A stretch of 59,731 bases of DNA from Curvibacter gracilis ATCC BAA-807 (GCF_000518645.1 NZ_KI912466.1:1-59731); one strand, 5' to 3'; counted from the first letter of the stretch, positions 8,439 to 17,385 are shown. A program made the numbers and translations. Notes: generated by a model not told the origin, from the sequence alone.

Positions 8439-8822
8439 GGGGTGAGGGCTTGTGGGGGTTGGAAGAAGCTCAGACAGGATCGCTGCCCGGTTCAGCATGA
8501 GTATTCTATCTTATATAAGACTAAAAACCACCTGACGACATGCATTGCTGTAATGCGAAATGGTCAAAAAAGCTTCGCCAAGCAGCGCCTAGAATTGCGT
8601 TTCAGCGGTTTGACCGTCGCTGAGCTACCGGCCAAAAACCGGCCCCGCTGGCACCCAGCCGGGCTTGAAATCCGCCAAGCGAAATGTCCCTTCAGCCCGC
8701 CCGGGAATCCATCCCGGCAGGGCCTCCGAGACATCGCAAGACCGATGCCAAGCCCGACCGACACGCCTTTATAGAGCGGGACCTGGTTTTTGGCGACCTT
8801 AAGCCCTGTTTTGGAGTACAGC
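8439..8822. other. Intergenic region between DUF3579 and argD
   Basis: 384 bp without a convincing gene. It contains a perfect 12-bp palindrome TCTTATATAAGA (8509-8520), an inverted repeat GCATT-N5-AATGC (8542-8556) and, near 8626-8646, a CCGG-rich hairpin around AAAAA. It must hold promoters for both flanking genes. The argD side ends with TTTTGGAGTACAGC, a good Shine-Dalgarno. No ArgR box that I can recognise. Confidence 0.5.
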
Positions 8823-10028
8823 ATGACCGCACTGATTGAGGCCTCTTCACCCCACGTGATGAACACCTATGGCCGCCTGCCCATCGCGATGTCGCACGGG
8901 CAAGGCGCCTGGGTCTGGGACGTGAATGGGCGAAAGTACCTCGACGGTCTGGCTGGCATTGCCGTCAACACCCTGGGACACAACCACCCCAAACTGGTGC
9001 CCGCCCTGCAAGACCAGATCGCCAAGCTGATCCATTGCTGCAACTACTACCACGTGCCCGGCCAGGAAGCCCTGGCGACCAAGCTGGTCGAGTTCTCGGG
9101 CATGAGCAATGTGTTCTTCTGCTCCACCGGCCTGGAAGCCAACGAAGCCGCCATCAAGCTGGCCCGCAAGTTCGGCCATGACAAGGGCATCGACCGCCCC
9201 GTCATCGTGGTCTATGAGAAGGCCTTCCACGGCCGCTCGATCGCCACGCTGTCGGCCACCGGCAACCAGAAGATCCAGCAAGGCTTCGGCCCCCTGGTCG
9301 AAGGCTTTCTGCGTGTGCCGGTGAACGACATCGAAGCGCTCAAGAAGGCCACCGAAGGCAACCCGAACGTGGTGGCGGTGTTCTTCGAGACCATCCAGGG
9401 CGAAGGCGGCATCAACCCGATGCAGATCGAGTACCTGCAGCAGTTGCGCGCCCTGTGCACCGAACGCGACTGGCTGATGATGATCGACGAAGTGCAGTGC
9501 GGCATGGGCCGCACCGGCAAGTGGTTTGCCCACCAATGGGCCGGCATCGTGCCCGATGTGATGCCCCTGGCCAAGGGCCTGGGCTCGGGCGTGCCGATCG
9601 GCGCAGTGGTGGCGGGCCCCAAGGCCGCAGCCATCTTCCAGCCCGGCAACCATGGCACCACCTTCGGCGGCAACCCACTGGCCATGCGCGCCGGGGTTGA
9701 AACCATCCGCATCATGGAAGAAGACGGCCTGCTGGACAACGCCGCCCGTGTCGGCGCCCACCTGCGCGCCGCCCTGGTGCGCGAACTGGGCAGCCTGCCC
9801 GGGGTGAAGGAGATCCGCGGCCAAGGCCTGATGATCGGTGTCGAGCTCGACCGCCCCTGCGGCGCGCTGACAGGCCAGGCGGCCGAAGCCGGCCTGCTGC
9901 TGAGCGTGACGGCCGACAGCGTGATCCGCATCGTGCCGCCGCTGATCCTCAGCACCGACGAAGCCGATCAGATCGTCGCCATCCTGGCACCGCTGGTGAA
10001 GGCCTTCCTGGCAGGAGGCGCGCAATGA
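8823..10028 (+). CDS. argD: Acetylornithine aminotransferase
   Basis: 401-residue PLP enzyme of aminotransferase class III that converts N-acetylglutamate semialdehyde to N-acetylornithine in arginine synthesis (often also succinyl-diaminopimelate aminotransferase). Visible features: VNTLGHNHPKLV near residue 48, CSTGLEANEAAIKLAR near 100, FETIQGEGG near 188, PLP-binding Asp222 in MIDEVQCGMGRTG, and the Schiff-base Lys251 in PLAKGLGSGVPIGA. Start ATG at 8823 with GGAG 7 nt upstream. Its stop overlaps the argF start by 4 nt (ATGA), so the pair is translationally coupled. Confidence 0.95.
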   Translation: MTALIEASSPHVMNTYGRLPIAMSHGQGAWVWDVNGRKYLDGLAGIAVNTLGHNHPKLVPALQDQIAKLIHCCNYYHVPGQEALATKLVEFSGMSNVFFCSTGLEANEAAIKLARKFGHDKGIDRPVIVVYEKAFHGRSIATLSATGNQKIQQGFGPLVEGFLRVPVNDIEALKKATEGNPNVVAVFFETIQGEGGINPMQIEYLQQLRALCTERDWLMMIDEVQCGMGRTGKWFAHQWAGIVPDVMPLAKGLGSGVPIGAVVAGPKAAAIFQPGNHGTTFGGNPLAMRAGVETIRIMEEDGLLDNAARVGAHLRAALVRELGSLPGVKEIRGQGLMIGVELDRPCGALTGQAAEAGLLLSVTADSVIRIVPPLILSTDEADQIVAILAPLVKAFLAGGAQ

Positions 10029-10951
10029 GCACCACCGCCCTGCGCCACTACCTGCAGTTCAAGGACCTGAGCGCCAATGAATACGCGCACCTGCTGCAGC
10101 GCGCCGCCATCATCAAGAAGAAGTTCAAGGCCTACGAAAAATACCACCCGCTGGCCGACCGCACGCTGGCCATGATCTTCGAGAAGGCCAGCACCCGCAC
10201 CCGGGTGAGCTTTGAGGCCGGCATGTACCAGTTGGGTGGCTCGGTGGTTCACCTGACCACCGGCGACAGCCAGTTGGGCCGGGCCGAACCCATCGAAGAC
10301 AGCGCCAAGGTGATCAGTCGCATGGTCGATCTGGTGATGATCCGCACCTTCGGCCAGGACAAGATCGAGCGCTTTGCCGAGCACTCGCGCGTGCCCGTCA
10401 TCAACGGCCTGACCAACGAGTTCCACCCCTGCCAGATCCTGGCCGACATCTTCACCTACATCGAGCACCGCGGCTCGATCCAGGGCAAGACCGTGGCCTG
10501 GGTGGGTGATGGCAACAACATGGCCAACACCTGGCTGCAGGCGGCCGAGCTGCTCGACTTCAAGGTGCATGTCAGCACGCCCAACGGCTACGAGGTCAAT
10601 GAGAGCGTGGCCGGCGTCAGCCGCCGCGACTGCTTCGAAGTGTTCAGTGATCCGCTGGAGGCCTGCCGCAACGCCGATCTGGTGACCACCGATGTCTGGA
10701 CCAGCATGGGCTATGAGGCCGAGAACGAGGCCCGCCGTGCCGCCTTTGCCGACTGGTGCGTGGACACCGAGATGATGAAGGTGGCCCGACCGGACGCCTT
10801 GTTCATGCACTGCCTGCCCGCCCACCGTGGTGAGGAAGTCGAAGCCGACGTGATCGATGGCCCCCAATCCGTCGTCTGGGACGAGGCCGAGAACCGCATG
10901 CACGTGCAAAAGGCCTTGATGGAATTCCTGCTGCTGGGGCGCGTCAGCTGA
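10025..10951 (+). CDS. argF: Ornithine carbamoyltransferase
   Basis: 308-residue cytoplasmic enzyme forming citrulline from ornithine and carbamoyl phosphate. The carbamoyl-phosphate loop STRTR is at residues 56-60, the HPCQ-type motif in NEFHPCQILAD near 137-147, and the ornithine-binding HCLPAHRGEE near 262-271. Length matches the anabolic family. It overlaps argD by 4 nt and is followed after 8 nt by a small Cys-cluster gene, so argD-argF-ykgJ is one transcription unit. Confidence 0.96.
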   Translation: MSTTALRHYLQFKDLSANEYAHLLQRAAIIKKKFKAYEKYHPLADRTLAMIFEKASTRTRVSFEAGMYQLGGSVVHLTTGDSQLGRAEPIEDSAKVISRMVDLVMIRTFGQDKIERFAEHSRVPVINGLTNEFHPCQILADIFTYIEHRGSIQGKTVAWVGDGNNMANTWLQAAELLDFKVHVSTPNGYEVNESVAGVSRRDCFEVFSDPLEACRNADLVTTDVWTSMGYEAENEARRAAFADWCVDTEMMKVARPDALFMHCLPAHRGEEVEADVIDGPQSVVWDEAENRMHVQKALMEFLLLGRVS

Positions 10952-10959
10952 GGTCTGCC

Positions 10960-11292
10960 ATGAGCCATCCCTGCCTGAGCTGTGGCGCCTGCTGCGCCTC
11001 CTATCGGGTCGATTTTTCGGTCTATGAGCTGGACGAGGCCGGCGGCAAGGTGCCGTCCGGCCTGACGGTCGAGGTCAACGGCAGCACCTGCCGGATGCGC
11101 GGCACCGACCACGTGCCCATCCGCTGCGCAGCCCTCACCGGCAAGGTGGGCGAAAAGGTGGCCTGCGGCATCTACGAATGGCGCCCGGCGCCCTGCCATG
11201 AGTTGGAGGCGGGCGACTACGGCTGCGAAAAGGCCCGTGCCCGTCACGGCCTGCCCCCTTATGCCGAGGTGGTGGGCGACCGGATCGTTTGA
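10960..11292 (+). CDS. YkgJ family cysteine-cluster protein
   Basis: 110-residue protein with the N-terminal signature CLSCGACCASYRV and further cysteines in STCRMRG, IRCAAL, VACGIYEWRPAPCHE and DYGC. These eight or more cysteines probably bind zinc or an iron-sulfur cluster, as in the UPF0153/YkgJ family. Function unknown; it often follows argF in this bacterial group. It ends 7 nt before the convergent small gene of the feo operon. Confidence 0.88.
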   Translation: MSHPCLSCGACCASYRVDFSVYELDEAGGKVPSGLTVEVNGSTCRMRGTDHVPIRCAALTGKVGEKVACGIYEWRPAPCHELEAGDYGCEKARARHGLPPYAEVVGDRIV

Positions 11293-11298
11293 GAGCGC

Positions 11299-11529
11299 TC
11301 AGCGCCCGGGCTTCATCCACAGCGGCTCGCGGCCGCTGGCGGCGCCTGCCGCCGGTGTCTTGGCCGGGCCGCAGCCCCCGCAGTCGCTGCAGGCTCCGCA
11401 GCCGGGCGCCTCGCCCAGCTTCTTCTGCACCCGCCCCAGCGGCTTGCGCCAGGCCGCCGGCATCCAGTACCACAGGGCATACACCCCGGCCAGAACCACC
11501 ACCAGGCCAACAATCCATTGCTGCCACAT
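11299..11529 (-). CDS. FeoB-associated Cys-rich membrane protein
   Basis: 76-residue protein: an N-terminal transmembrane helix (residues about 5-25, WIVGLVVVLAGVYALWYW), a basic stretch, then a cysteine knot CGACSDCGGCG (C-x2-C-x2-C-x2-C) near residues 44-54. The ATG at 11529 lies 2 nt after the feoB stop with GGAGG at 11538-11542, so it is translated with feoB. It occupies the position of FeoC and matches the small Cys-rich proteins accompanying FeoB in other bacteria. Role in iron uptake, possibly as a redox or metal relay, is inferred. Confidence 0.85.
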   Translation of the reverse strand: MWQQWIVGLVVVLAGVYALWYWMPAAWRKPLGRVQKKLGEAPGCGACSDCGGCGPAKTPAAGAASGREPLWMKPGR

Positions 11530-11531
11530 GA

Positions 11532-13409
11532 TCAAGCGCCTCCGAGCATCAAGGTGATCCGATAGGTGAGCCAGCTGGCCCCGTAGGCCAGGGCAAACAG
11601 GTAGCCGGCCATCAGCGCCACATAGCGCCAGCTGTTGGTTTCGCGGCGCACGGTGACCAGGGTGGAGATGCACTGCGGTGCAAACACATACCAGACCAGC
11701 AAGGACAGCGCCGTGGCCAGCGACCAGCTGTGCGCAATCAAAGGGCCCAGTTCGGCCGCCACATCCTCACCGCTGGCCGACAGGGCATACACCGTGCCCA
11801 AGGCGCCCACGGCCACCTCGCGCGCGGCCAGGCCGGGCACCAGGGCGATGGCGATCTGCCAGTTGAAGCCGATGGGTGCGAACACCGTTTCCAACAGGCG
11901 GCCCAGTTGGCCGGCAAAGCTGTACTGGATGGCGGCACCGGTCGCGCCCTCGGGTGCCCCCGGGTAGGTGGACAGGAACCACAGCACCACCATCAGGGCC
12001 AGGATGATGCTGCCCACCCGCTTGACGAAGATCGAGGCGCGCTCGAACAGGCCCTGGGCCAGGTTGCGCAGGCTGGGCCAGCGGTAGGCAGGCAACTCCA
12101 TGACCAGGGGCGTGGGCCGGGCATTGCCGCGCCACAGCTTGAACACCGCCGCCACCGCCATGGCGCCGACGATGCCCCCCACGTACAAGGCGAACATCAC
12201 CAGGCCTTGCAGATTGAACACCCCGCCCACCGTGCGCTCAGGGATGAAGGCGCTGATCAGCAGTGCGTACACCGGCAGCCGGGCCGAGCAGGTCATCAGC
12301 GGGGCGATCATGATGGTGACCAGGCGATCGCGCCAATGGGTGATGGTGCGGGTGGCCATCACGCCAGGGATGGCGCAGGCAAAGCTCGACAGCAGCGGGA
12401 TGAAGGAGCGGCCAGACAGGCCCACCGTGCCCATGACCCGGTCCAGCAGAAAGGCCGCCCGGGGCAGGTAACCCGAATCTTCCAGCACCAGGATGAAGAA
12501 GAACAGGATCAGGATCTGCGGCAGGAACACCAGCACGCCGCCGGCCCCGGCCAGCACGCCGTCGGCCAGCAGGCTTTGCAGCACACCCGCCGGCACCTGC
12601 TCGCGCACCAGTTCGGCCAGGCCGTCCACGCCGCCCTTGATGGCGTCCATGGGCACGGTGGCCCAGCTGAACACGGCCTGGAACATCATGAACAGGGTGA
12701 ACGCCAGGATCAGCATGCCCCACAGCGGGTGCAGCACCACGCGGTCGATGGCGTCGTCGGTGTGCAGGGTGTCGGCCGGCGTCTGAACCGCCAAGCCCAG
12801 GATGCGCCGCACCTCCAGCTGGGTGGCCATCACCTCGTCGAAATGCGGCGCATGCCAGGCCCGGGCCCCTTGGCCGCTGCGTCGGGTGGCCTGCCACTGC
12901 TCGAAGAAGGCCAGCAGCTCGTGGGCTCCGTCGTGGCGGATGCCCACGGTCTCCAGCACCGGCATGCCCAGCTCACGCGCCAACACCTCGCGGTCGATGT
13001 GGATGCCCTCGCGGCGGGCGGCATCGCTCATGTTCAGGGCCAGCACCATGGGCAGGCCCAGGGAACGAGCCTCCAGCACCAGGCGCAGGTTGAGCTTCAG
13101 GTTGGTGGCATCGGCCACACACACCAGCAGATCGGGCACCGGCTCGCCGGCCCGGTGGCCGGTCACGATGTCGCGCGTGACGGCCTCGTCGGCACTCAAG
13201 GCGTTCAGGCTGTAGGCGCCCGGCAGGTCCAGCACCACCACGCGCCGCCCACCCGGCGTGGCCACCACCCCCTCCTTGCGCTCGACGGTCACGCCTGCAT
13301 AGTTGGCCACCTTCTGGCGGCTGCCGGTGAGCAGGTTGAAGAGCGCGGTCTTGCCGCAATTGGGGTTGCCCAGCAAGGCGGCACGTAAAGAGGGAGCGGC
13401 CTCGGTCAT
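11532..13409 (-). CDS. feoB: Ferrous iron transporter FeoB
   Basis: 625-residue inner-membrane Fe(II) transporter. The N-terminal GTPase domain has G1 GNPNCGKT (14-21), the TVERKEG switch region, G3 DLPGAYSLN and G4 NMSD. A spacer domain follows, then a membrane domain with gate segments (FSWATVPMDAI and, later, FACAIPGVMATRT). It is somewhat shorter than E. coli FeoB (773), lacking much of the C-terminal cytoplasmic tail, which the separate Cys-rich protein may replace. Its ATG shares one base with the feoA stop (TGATG). Regulation by Fur is suggested by the box at 13730-13748. Confidence 0.96.
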   Translation of the reverse strand: MTEAAPSLRAALLGNPNCGKTALFNLLTGSRQKVANYAGVTVERKEGVVATPGGRRVVVLDLPGAYSLNALSADEAVTRDIVTGHRAGEPVPDLLVCVADATNLKLNLRLVLEARSLGLPMVLALNMSDAARREGIHIDREVLARELGMPVLETVGIRHDGAHELLAFFEQWQATRRSGQGARAWHAPHFDEVMATQLEVRRILGLAVQTPADTLHTDDAIDRVVLHPLWGMLILAFTLFMMFQAVFSWATVPMDAIKGGVDGLAELVREQVPAGVLQSLLADGVLAGAGGVLVFLPQILILFFFILVLEDSGYLPRAAFLLDRVMGTVGLSGRSFIPLLSSFACAIPGVMATRTITHWRDRLVTIMIAPLMTCSARLPVYALLISAFIPERTVGGVFNLQGLVMFALYVGGIVGAMAVAAVFKLWRGNARPTPLVMELPAYRWPSLRNLAQGLFERASIFVKRVGSIILALMVVLWFLSTYPGAPEGATGAAIQYSFAGQLGRLLETVFAPIGFNWQIAIALVPGLAAREVAVGALGTVYALSASGEDVAAELGPLIAHSWSLATALSLLVWYVFAPQCISTLVTVRRETNSWRYVALMAGYLFALAYGASWLTYRITLMLGGA

Positions 13410-13711
13410 CAGATTCTCTTTTCGGCTGGGGCGGCCAGGGACACCCGGATCAGCGCCGCCTCATGGCTGCGCAAGGCAAAGGTGGTGTGCCCCACGCGCA
13501 CGGCAATCGGATCGGCGGCCGGGAAGCCGCGGGCAATCACCCGCACGGGCTCGCCGGGCAGAAAGCCGATCTCGAGCAGACGCAGCAGCAACTCCTGGTC
13601 TTCGGGTGAACTGGGCAATTCCAGGCGCACCACCTGCGCATCGACGCGCAGCGGCAATTCATGGACTCCCATCTCCTGGGCGGGGGAGCTGACCACGGGG
13701 GGCTTGGACAT
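13409..13711 (-). CDS. feoA: FeoA family protein
   Basis: 100-residue protein with the SH3-like FeoA domain in residues about 20-95: LLEIGFLPGEPVRVIARGFPAADPIAVRVG followed by TTFALRSHEAALI. It is the small cytoplasmic partner of FeoB in Fe(II) uptake. The ATG at 13709-13711 is the first plausible start downstream of the Fur-like box; it is longer than the minimal FeoA (about 75 residues) by an N-terminal stretch. The stop overlaps the feoB start by 1 nt. Confidence 0.9.
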   Translation of the reverse strand: MSKPPVVSSPAQEMGVHELPLRVDAQVVRLELPSSPEDQELLLRLLEIGFLPGEPVRVIARGFPAADPIAVRVGHTTFALRSHEAALIRVSLAAPAEKRI

Positions 13712-13729
13712 CGGCACAGTCGCCTTCTG

Positions 13730-13748
13730 AATGAAAACTATTCTTATT
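13730..13748. promoter_or_regulatory. Fur box upstream of feoAB
   Basis: On the minus strand the site reads AATAAGAATAGTTTTCATT. Compared with the Fur consensus AATGAGAATNATTCTCATT it differs at three of 18 fixed positions. It ends 19 bp upstream of the feoA start and overlaps a -10-like TAGAAT (13746-13751, minus). Iron-dependent repression of feoAB and the Cys-rich gene is the expected result. Confidence 0.75.
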
Positions 13749-13826
13749 CTAGCCCCTCCAGAAAATGCGCCGCCTGTCTGAAATAAGCGACACCACGAAA
13801 TTCTGGCGCCAGTAACGTCAGCGCCC

Positions 13827-14471
13827 ATGCAACAGATCTGGGATATCTCCCCCCCCATCCATGCTGACGCCCCGGTGTTTCCGGGCGATGCGCCCTACCA
13901 GCAGCACTGGGCCGCCACCCTGGGCCCGGGCTGTCCGGTGAACGTCGCCACCCTCAGCCTGTCGCCCCATGTGGGCGCCCACGCCGATGCGCCGCTGCAT
14001 TACGACCCGGCCGGCAGCCCGGTCGGGCTGCTGCCGCTGGAGCCCTTTCTGGGCCCTTGCCGGGTGATCCATGCCATCGACCGCGGCCCGCTGCTGCGCT
14101 GGTCTGATCTGGCCCACGCCCTGCCCACCGGGCAGGCCATGCCCCCGCGCGTGCTGGTGCGCTGCTACCGCCAGGCCCCCACGCAATGGGACCCTGATCT
14201 GCCCGCTTTTGCCCCCGAGACGCTGGAGCAACTGGCCGACCTGGGGGCCTGCCTGATCGGCATCGACAGCGCCAGCATCGACCCGGCCGACAGCAAGACG
14301 CTGGACAGCCATCAGGTGATCCGTCGCCGCGGCCTGCGCGTGCTGGAAAACCTGGTGCTCGACGAGGTGCCTGAAGGCGACTACGAATTGATCGCCCTGC
14401 CCCTGAAGCTGATCAGCGCCGACGCCTCGCCGGTGCGGGCCGTGCTGAGACGCCTGTCGCAGCCGCGCTGA
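13827..14471 (+). CDS. kynB: Kynurenine formamidase (arylformamidase)
   Basis: 214-residue metal-dependent cyclase-family hydrolase converting N-formylkynurenine to kynurenine. The metal site HVGAHADAP is at residues 48-56 (His48, His52, Asp54), and the N-terminus [17 protein letters not shown] is typical of KynB. The C-terminal [20 protein letters not shown] holds further conserved active-site residues. It is divergent from feoA and 53 nt upstream of kynA, so the two kyn genes form an operon. kynU, which sits between kynB and kynA in some relatives, is absent here. Confidence 0.94.
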   Translation: MQQIWDISPPIHADAPVFPGDAPYQQHWAATLGPGCPVNVATLSLSPHVGAHADAPLHYDPAGSPVGLLPLEPFLGPCRVIHAIDRGPLLRWSDLAHALPTGQAMPPRVLVRCYRQAPTQWDPDLPAFAPETLEQLADLGACLIGIDSASIDPADSKTLDSHQVIRRRGLRVLENLVLDEVPEGDYELIALPLKLISADASPVRAVLRRLSQPR

Positions 14472-14524
14472 CCGCCCCATCCACGACCTTTGCAACCCCT
14501 GCCAACACAAGAAGGACCCCCACC

Positions 14525-15421
14525 ATGTGCCCCTACCACAACACCGCAGCCAAGCCCGACCAGCCGCAGGAGCCGACCCCGGCCCACGCCACCGAGCGCA
14601 TCGTCGCCGAAGAGCGCGCCCAGCTCGACTTCAGCCAGTCGATGAGCTATGGCGACTACCTGCAATTGGACAGCATCCTGACGGCCCAGCACCCGCGCTC
14701 ACCCGACCACAATGAGATGCTGTTCATCGTGCAGCACCAGACCAGCGAACTCTGGATGAAGCTGATGCTGCACGAGCTGGGGGCCGCCATCCGCCACATC
14801 GCAGCCGACGACCTGCAGACGGCCTTCAAGATGCTGGCCCGGGTCAGCAAGATCATGGAGCAACTGGTGCATGCCTGGGACGTGCTGGCCACCATGACAC
14901 CGCCCGAATACAGCGCCATCCGCCCCTACCTGGTGAACTCCAGCGGCTTCCAGAGCTACCAGTACCGCTGCATCGAATTCGCGCTGGGCAACAAGAACGC
15001 CGCCATGCTCAAGCCCCACGAGCACCGGCCCGAATTGCTGGCCATGGTGCAGGAGCGCTACCAGAGCGCCTCGCTGTACGACGAGGCCCTGCGTCTGCTG
15101 GCGCGCCGCGGCCTGGCCGTGCCCGCCAGCCACACCGAGCGCGACTGGACCCAGCCCTACGAGGCCAGCGACGGCGTCGAGCAGGCCTGGCTCACGGTGT
15201 ACCGCGACCCCAAGGCGCACTGGGACCTGTACCAGCTGGGCGAAGAGCTCACCGACCTCGAAGACGCCTTCCGCCTGTGGCGCTTCCGCCACCTGACCAC
15301 GGTCGAGCGCGTCATCGGCTTCAAGCGCGGCACCGGCGGCACCGGCGGCGTGAGCTACCTGCGCAAGATGCTCGACGTGGTGCTCTTCCCCGAAATCTGG
15401 CGCCTGCGCACCGACCTTTGA
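14525..15421 (+). CDS. kynA: Tryptophan 2,3-dioxygenase
   Basis: 298-residue heme dioxygenase opening the indole ring of tryptophan to N-formylkynurenine, the step before KynB. Family signatures: [18 protein letters not shown] (about 40-60), [24 protein letters not shown] (about 62-85), [19 protein letters not shown] and the C-terminal [15 protein letters not shown]. It is about 20 residues longer at the N-terminus than many homologues. ATG at 14525 has GAAGGA upstream. No kynU or anthranilate genes follow in the window. Confidence 0.96.
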   Translation: MCPYHNTAAKPDQPQEPTPAHATERIVAEERAQLDFSQSMSYGDYLQLDSILTAQHPRSPDHNEMLFIVQHQTSELWMKLMLHELGAAIRHIAADDLQTAFKMLARVSKIMEQLVHAWDVLATMTPPEYSAIRPYLVNSSGFQSYQYRCIEFALGNKNAAMLKPHEHRPELLAMVQERYQSASLYDEALRLLARRGLAVPASHTERDWTQPYEASDGVEQAWLTVYRDPKAHWDLYQLGEELTDLEDAFRLWRFRHLTTVERVIGFKRGTGGTGGVSYLRKMLDVVLFPEIWRLRTDL

Positions 15422-15478
15422 ACGGCCCGCACAGGGTCTTGGGTGGCCCACTTGGATTTGCTCAAGACCTTGGAGATG

Positions 15479-15505
15479 TTGCAATGCACAATACCCCCAT
15501 TGCAA
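15479..15505. promoter_or_regulatory. Inverted repeat upstream of the ParA-like gene
   Basis: Perfect arms TTGCAAT (15479-15485) and ATTGCAA (15499-15505) separated by 13 nt, centred about 30 nt upstream of the ATG at 15522. The arms span just over two helical turns, so the site could be an operator for autoregulation; no U-run follows, which argues against a kynA terminator. Confidence 0.45.
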
Positions 15506-15521
15506 CTGCACGGAATCGGTC

Positions 15522-16289
15522 ATGCGACGCGTTGTTTTCAATCAGAAGGGCGGGGTCGGCAAATCGACCATCACCAGCAACCTGGCCGCCATCGGCGCGC
15601 ACCTGGGCCAACGCACCCTGGTGGTCGACCTCGACCCCCAGGGCAACTCCAGCCGCTACCTGCTGGGGGATGCGGTGGAGCAGGGCCTGAGCGGGGTGGC
15701 CGACTTTTTCGACACCACGCTCAAGTTCACCCTGCGTGCGCCCGCCACCAGCGACTTCATCGTCGCCTCCCCCTGGGAGAACCTGCACGTCATGCCGTCC
15801 AGCCCGGCACTGGAAGAACTGCATGGCAAGCTGGAGAGCCGCTACAAGATCTACAAGCTGCGCGATGCCCTGCAAGAGCTGGCGGACGACTACGACGCGA
15901 TCTGGATCGACACGCCACCGGCGCTCAATTTCTACACCCGCTCAGCGCTGATCGCGGCCGAGTCGTGCCTGATCCCGTTTGACTGCGATGACTTCTCGCG
16001 CCGGGCGCTCTATGGTCTGCTCGACAGCGTCAAGGAGATCCAGGCCGACCACAACCCCGATCTGCGCGTGGACGGCATTGTGGTGAACCAGTTCCAGCCC
16101 CGCGCCGCCCTGCCCCGTCGCACCGTGCAGGAGCTGATCGACGAAGGCCTGCCGGTGTGCCAGCCCTACCTCAGCGCCAGCGTGAAGATCAAGGAGTCGC
16201 ACGAGCTGGCCCGGCCCATGATCCACCTCGACCCGCGCCACAAGCTGACGCAGGAACTGGTGGCTCTGTACGAGTCCCTGAACACCTGA
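15522..16289 (+). CDS. ParA family ATPase (no ParB partner nearby)
   Basis: 255-residue P-loop ATPase with the deviant Walker A KGGVGKST at residues 9-16, switch I DLDPQGNSS near 36-44 and Walker B WIDTPPALNF near 127-136. It has no N-terminal DNA-binding domain. No ParB gene or parS-like site (TGTTTCACGTGAAACA) is visible nearby, so it is unlikely to be the chromosomal ParA. Orphan ParA proteins usually position cargo such as chemoreceptor arrays or other complexes on the nucleoid. Cargo unknown. A terminator follows at 16308. Confidence 0.88.
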   Translation: MRRVVFNQKGGVGKSTITSNLAAIGAHLGQRTLVVDLDPQGNSSRYLLGDAVEQGLSGVADFFDTTLKFTLRAPATSDFIVASPWENLHVMPSSPALEELHGKLESRYKIYKLRDALQELADDYDAIWIDTPPALNFYTRSALIAAESCLIPFDCDDFSRRALYGLLDSVKEIQADHNPDLRVDGIVVNQFQPRAALPRRTVQELIDEGLPVCQPYLSASVKIKESHELARPMIHLDPRHKLTQELVALYESLNT

Positions 16290-16307
16290 GCTGAACGCCT
16301 GAAAGAC

Positions 16308-16342
16308 AAAACCCCGCCACGGAGGACCGCTGGCGGGGTTTC
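16308..16342. terminator. Bidirectional intrinsic terminator
   Basis: Stem AAACCCCGCCA (16309-16319) with TGGCGGGGTTT (16331-16341) around an 11-nt loop, A-rich on one side and T-rich on the other. It lies between convergent parA-like and phosphate-transporter genes. Confidence 0.82.
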
Positions 16343-16360
16343 GGGAGGATGCGCGCTGGC

Positions 16361-17371
16361 TCAGAACAGCTGCAGGCTCACCCAGTAGGCCACGCCGGCC
16401 ACAAAGGCCGAGGCCGGAATGGTCAGCACCCAGGCCCAGACGATGTTGCCGGCCACCCCCCAGCGCACGGCGCTGGCGCGCTGCACCGAGCCCACGCCGA
16501 CGATGGCGCCGGTGATGGTGTGGGTGGTGGACACCGGCACCCCCAGCAAGGTGGCGATGAACAGCGTGATGGCCCCACCGGTTTCGGCGCAGAAGCCGCC
16601 CACGGGCTTGAGCTTGGTGATCTTCTGGCCCATGGTCTTCACGATGCGCCAGCCGCCGAACATGGTGCCCAGCCCGATGGCCATGTAGCAGCAGATGATG
16701 GTCCAGGTGGGCGGCGCCGATTCCTGGGCCGAGGCGTAACCGGTGGCGATCAGCAGCATCCAGATGATGCCGATGGTCTTTTGCGCATCATTGCCGCCGT
16801 GGCCCAGGCTGTAGGCGCCGGCCGAAATCAGTTGCAGGCGCCGGAACCAGCGATCGATCTTGGACGGGCGGGTGCGGCGGCAGATCCAGGCCACGGCCAC
16901 CATCATCAGCGAGCCAAACAGAAAGCCCAGCAAGGGCGAGATGAAGATGAAGGCCACCGTGCGCAGGATGCCGGCACCGATCAGCGCGCTGGCGCCGGCC
17001 TTGGCGATCACGGCACCCACGATGCCGCCGATCAGGGCATGCGAGGAGCTGCTGGGAATGCCGTAATACCAGGTGATCAGGTTCCAGAAAATGGCCCCTG
17101 CCAGGGCACCGAACACCACGTGGATGTCGATCACGCCGGCATCGGCAATGCCCTTGCCCACCGTCGCGGCCACGCTGAGGTGGAAGATGAAGATGGCGAT
17201 GAAATTGAAGAAGGCCGCAAACACCACGGCCTGCCCGGGCTTCAGAACCCCCGTGGACACCACCGTGGCGATCGAGTTGGCGGCATCATGAAACCCGTTC
17301 ATGAAGTCGAACACCAGGGCCATGGCGACCAGCACCATGACAGCCCACAGTGCTACCGGAACATTGCTCAT
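16361..17371 (-). CDS. PiT-family inorganic phosphate transporter
   Basis: 336-residue inner-membrane low-affinity phosphate (metal-phosphate/H+) symporter. It has about ten hydrophobic segments and the two PiT signatures: GFHDAANSIAT near residue 25 and GHGGNDAQKTIG in the second half, followed by VPVSTTHTITGAIVG. The ATG at 17369-17371 (MSNVPVALWAVM) is chosen; the open frame extends upstream but through the DUF47 gene. DUF47 precedes it by 14 nt on the same strand, the usual partner arrangement. Confidence 0.94.
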   Translation of the reverse strand: MSNVPVALWAVMVLVAMALVFDFMNGFHDAANSIATVVSTGVLKPGQAVVFAAFFNFIAIFIFHLSVAATVGKGIADAGVIDIHVVFGALAGAIFWNLITWYYGIPSSSSHALIGGIVGAVIAKAGASALIGAGILRTVAFIFISPLLGFLFGSLMMVAVAWICRRTRPSKIDRWFRRLQLISAGAYSLGHGGNDAQKTIGIIWMLLIATGYASAQESAPPTWTIICCYMAIGLGTMFGGWRIVKTMGQKITKLKPVGGFCAETGGAITLFIATLLGVPVSTTHTITGAIVGVGSVQRASAVRWGVAGNIVWAWVLTIPASAFVAGVAYWVSLQLF

Positions 17372-17385
17372 GTGAGTGCCCCAGA

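Noticed and set aside
8509-8520. TCTTATATAAGA palindrome as a transcription-factor site for argD
   Set aside because: It is a 12-bp A/T palindrome close to the DUF3579 promoter elements; too simple to call a specific operator.
15522-16289. Chromosome partition locus parAB/parS
   Set aside because: No parB gene and no parS consensus TGTTTCACGTGAAACA in the surrounding sequence.
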